Source: DATAFT01 sp035544635 (GTDB taxonomy: Bacteria; Acidobacteriota; Thermoanaerobaculia; Multivoradales; Multivoraceae). From it: a stretch of DNA of 6,162 nt. A model generated the notes under the pieces. That model made no database searches. It saw nothing but the letters and a program-made list of their open reading frames with translations, and was not told the origin of the DNA. Below, piece after piece: positions 4,365 to 6,162 of the stretch (positions within the stretch are counted from its first letter, which is position 1; the number at the start of each line of letters is the position of its first letter). Location of the stretch: the NCBI GenBank assembly GCA_035544635.1, contig DATKDQ010000300.1:1-6162 (forward strand). The letters are read 5' to 3'. The position numbers and the translations under genes were made by a program.

Positions 4365-5646
4365 GGCCGGCGAGCGCGGTCACTGGTTTCCCCGGTCCCT
4401 ACCTGGCGGCAAGACGCTCCTCTTCACCATCGACTCCGGAGCGAGCGGGTACCCGACGGGAGAGTCGGCCCTCGCCGCGCTGTCGCTCGTCGACGGTCGG
4501 CGAATCGACGTCGTGGAGGGCGTCGCCTCCGCCTCCAACGCCCAGTATCTCGCCACCGGGCATCTCCTCTATCGCAAGCGCGGCGGGCTCGTTCTGGCTC
4601 CGTTCGATCCCGCCGCTCCCGGTCGTGTCGCTGACGAGAGACCGTTCGAGCTCGGCCTCGGCGACGAAGCCACGTGGTTCGAGGTCTCGGCGACCGGAAC
4701 GCTCGTCGTGGCGCCGCGCTTCGGGACCCGTGCGCAGCGCCTGGTGTGGGTGACACGAGACGGGGTGGTCGAGCCGCTCCTCCCGCTCGACGGGTCGGCG
4801 CGGTCACCGAGAGTCTCACCCGACGGCCGCTTGATCGCCTACGACCAGGGGGGGACGGTTCTCATCCTCGACACGGAGAGGGGCACGATCCGAGCGCTGC
4901 AGCCGGAGGGAAGCGACGCCCAGCCGGTCTGGTCGCCCGACGGCACCGAGCTGATCATCCAGTCGACGGGAGAGAGGCACGTCGAGCTGGTACGCGTGTC
5001 CCTGGCCACCGAGGAGCGCAAGACCTTGCTCGCCCGTCCCGGCGGAGAGTACTGGACTCCGACCTCCTGGTCGCCCGACGGTCGGTTCCTGCTCTCCTTC
5101 GTCGGGCAGCCCCCCGACATTTGGGCCTTGCCCCTCGACGGTGACGCGGAGCCGCTCCCGTTCTTCACCACCCCATACATGGCGGCGGGGGCGGCCTTCT
5201 CCCCCGACGGGCGCTGGGTGGCGTTCGTGTCGAATCGCTCCGGCGCCGACGAGGTCTATCTGACCAGCTTCCCGGACCGCCGGTTCCTGCTCCAGGTGAG
5301 CTCCGGTGGCGGGGTGGGTCCGCGGTGGGCCCCTGACGGAAGCGAGATCTACTACCAGTCCTACCAGTCCGGCGAAGCGATGTACGCGGTGACGATCGCA
5401 GGCGAGGACGACCCGGTGCTGGAAGCGCCGCGGCGACTCTTCAGCGGCCGGTTCGCCAGCAGATTCAGGGCCATCGCCGACTTCGACGTCGCGCCGGACG
5501 GCCGCCTCCTCATGATCGAAGACGCGGAAGGGCCGCCGGACAGACTCCGCGTGATCGTCGACTGGGTCGCCGGTCTCAGTAATACACCGTCCGCAGGCGA
5601 TCGCGGAACTCGTCGGAGAGCGGCTCGCGCGGGCCGATCAGGTTGA
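3697..5646 (+). CDS. C-terminal part of the kinase: transmembrane helix and TolB/PD40-type propeller sensor
   Basis: This is the in-frame continuation of the kinase after the frameshift. It opens with VRKCLAKDPEERWQSAKDL, the last kinase helix with its conserved Arg (in EERW). A linker follows, then one membrane helix (bases 3841-3900, LALVAFGLLVVAVIASAS), then a long extracytoplasmic region. That region carries about ten TolB/WD40-like blade motifs of the SPDGR type, for example at bases 4005-4022, 4135-4155, 4816-4833, 4933-4950, 5068-5088 and 5200-5217. Such propellers are thought to sense ligands or bind proteins outside the membrane. The first possible own start, GTG 3868, falls inside the membrane helix, so separate translation is unlikely to make a sensible protein. 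Homology ends near base 5575 (RVIVDWVAGL). The last 23 residues, antisense to the CnoX-like gene, look non-native. A 9-base tandem duplication lies at 5352-5369. Confidence 0.82.
   Translation, partial: VRKCLAKDPEERWQSAKDLRDELQWIAEAAREAAPGAAAGERRAHPTRLALVAFGLLVVAVIASASVGRWLAPDPPPRQPIATTVELPAGARLTRPARLPSFTIAPDGRNLVYAAASAEGRRLYLQPLDRFEPLALAGTEGADSPFFSPDGRSIGFLAGTRLKWVPAAGGTPFEVTEVRSGYLAGAAWLEDGTIVYSSGFDAGLWRVPATGGTPQPLTSPDREAGERGHWFPRSLPGGKTLLFTIDSGASGYPTGESALAALSLVDGRRIDVVEGVASASNAQYLATGHLLYRKRGGLVLAPFDPAAPGRVADERPFELGLGDEATWFEVSATGTLVVAPRFGTRAQRLVWVTRDGVVEPLLPLDGSARSPRVSPDGRLIAYDQGGTVLILDTERGTIRALQPEGSDAQPVWSPDGTELIIQSTGERHVELVRVSLATEERKTLLARPGGEYWTPTSWSPDGRFLLSFVGQPPDIWALPLDGDAEPLPFFTTPYMAAGAAFSPDGRWVAFVSNRSGADEVYLTSFPDRRFLLQVSSGGGVGPRWAPDGSEIYYQSYQSGEAMYAVTIAGEDDPVLEAPRRLFSGRFASRFRAIADFDVAPDGRLLMIEDAEGPPDRLRVIVDWVAGLSNTPSAGDRGTRRRAARAGRSG
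5352..5369 (+). repeat. 9-base tandem duplication within the propeller
   Basis: CTACCAGTC occurs twice in direct succession and encodes a doubled Tyr-Gln-Ser in one propeller blade (IYYQSYQSGEA). It keeps the reading frame. It probably arose by slippage and lengthens the turn of a blade. Confidence 0.75.
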
Positions 5647-6162
5647 AGGCGGTGACCATCGCCTTGCGCGCCGCCTCGTCGCGCCACTTCTTGTCGGCGC
5701 GCGCCACGGCGAGGTAGTGCTCGAGCGCGTCGCGGTGGCGGCCGGCCATGAGCTCGGGGCCGGCGAGCGCGAAGCGGGCGTCGAGATCGGAGGGGTCGGC
5801 GACCAGGCGCCTCGCGAGCGCCTTGCGCTCGCCCGCCGCCTGCGCCTGCCGCATCAGCTCGACCGCCTCGAGGATGGACTGCGCGCCGCTCGCGGCGCCG
5901 GTCCCCGCGGCTACCGCGCGCGCCTCGCGCTCGGCCTCGGCGAGCGCGCCGATGGCGAGCGCCATGCGCGCCAGGCCGAGGTGGGCCTCGTCCTTCTCGT
6001 TCTCGTCGGCGAGCGCCCGCGCGAACGCCTTGCGCGCCGCGTCCAGCTTGCCCGCGGCGCGCAGGCGCTCGGCCTCGGCGAGCGCGCTCGGCGGCGGCGG
6101 CGTCACGTGCGAGCGCAGGAACTCGCGGATCGCGCCTTCGGGCTGCGCGCCGACGAAGCCGT
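5576..6162 (-). CDS. ybbN: CnoX/YbbN-like thioredoxin-TPR co-chaperone, C-terminal part
   Basis: The gene enters from the right edge and 194 residues are visible before TGA at 5576. The first visible residues, GFVGAQPEGAIREFLRSH, are the end of a thioredoxin fold (last strand and helix); the part with the active-site cysteines lies outside the window. TPR-like helices follow: ALAEAERLRAAGKLDAARKA, DEAHLGLARMALAIGALAEA, then DPSDLDARFALAGPELMAGR, HRDALEHYLAVARADKKWRD and the ending ARKAMVTAFNLIGPREPLSD. This layout, with the DPxDLxAR-x-LA signature and the C-terminal FNLxGPxxPL segment, is that of YbbN/CnoX. That protein protects substrates from oxidative aggregation and passes them to GroEL and DnaK in the cytoplasm. 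The GTG at 6106 is internal, because the frame is open and homologous upstream of it. The 3' end overlaps the tail of the kinase ORF by 71 bases. Confidence 0.85.
   Translation of the reverse strand, partial: GFVGAQPEGAIREFLRSHVTPPPPSALAEAERLRAAGKLDAARKAFARALADENEKDEAHLGLARMALAIGALAEAEREARAVAAGTGAASGAQSILEAVELMRQAQAAGERKALARRLVADPSDLDARFALAGPELMAGRHRDALEHYLAVARADKKWRDEAARKAMVTAFNLIGPREPLSDEFRDRLRTVYY

Noticed and set aside
3868..5646. Separate gene starting at GTG 3868 encoding a free-standing propeller protein
   Set aside because: The GTG lies in the middle of the transmembrane helix and lacks a ribosome binding site. In-frame kinase-domain sequence (VRKCLAKDPEERW) continues upstream to 3697, so this is the rest of the kinase gene.

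Overview
The window is a GC-rich stretch of a bacterial chromosome with six or seven real genes on both strands, plus gene ends at each edge. The gene mix fits a Gram-negative, soil- or sediment-type bacterium of the Acidobacteriota (Thermoanaerobaculia-like) or Myxococcota kind. It includes a membrane Ser/Thr kinase with a TolB/PD40-type propeller sensor, a winged-helix regulator fused to an FHA domain, a lipoprotein, a DsbA-fold isomerase and a CnoX/YbbN-type chaperone. This placement rests on architecture and base composition only. I see no mobile element, tRNA, rRNA or CRISPR array.

Layout. On the minus strand at the left edge lies the N-terminal 101 residues of a 2-hydroxychromene-2-carboxylate isomerase-like protein (1-303). 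Upstream of it on the same strand is a 100-residue ORF (375-677) that keeps only the last part of a MetE-like methionine synthase barrel behind an unrelated N-terminus. A 166-base divergent spacer (678-843) separates it from a plus-strand winged-helix/FHA regulator (844-1500). That gene converges, with a 10-base overlap, on a minus-strand two-gene operon. The operon encodes an exported JAMM-like metalloprotease-fold protein (1967-2731) and a small lipoprotein (1491-1970), joined by a GTGA stop/start overlap. A 202-base divergent spacer (2732-2933) holds a hairpin and a candidate promoter. It leads to a large plus-strand gene for a receptor-like Ser/Thr kinase with a ten-blade-motif propeller (2934-5646). 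In this sequence that gene is split by a frameshift near base 3696. Its tail overlaps by 71 bases the minus-strand 3' end of a thioredoxin-TPR co-chaperone gene (5576-6162, open at the right edge).

How the parts may work together. The kinase could phosphorylate threonines read by an FHA domain, and an FHA-winged-helix regulator sits about 1.4 kb away, so a local phospho-signalling circuit is possible but not shown. The exported JAMM-like protein and its coupled lipoprotein form a cell-envelope pair divergent from the kinase. This pair is the best candidate here for something undescribed.
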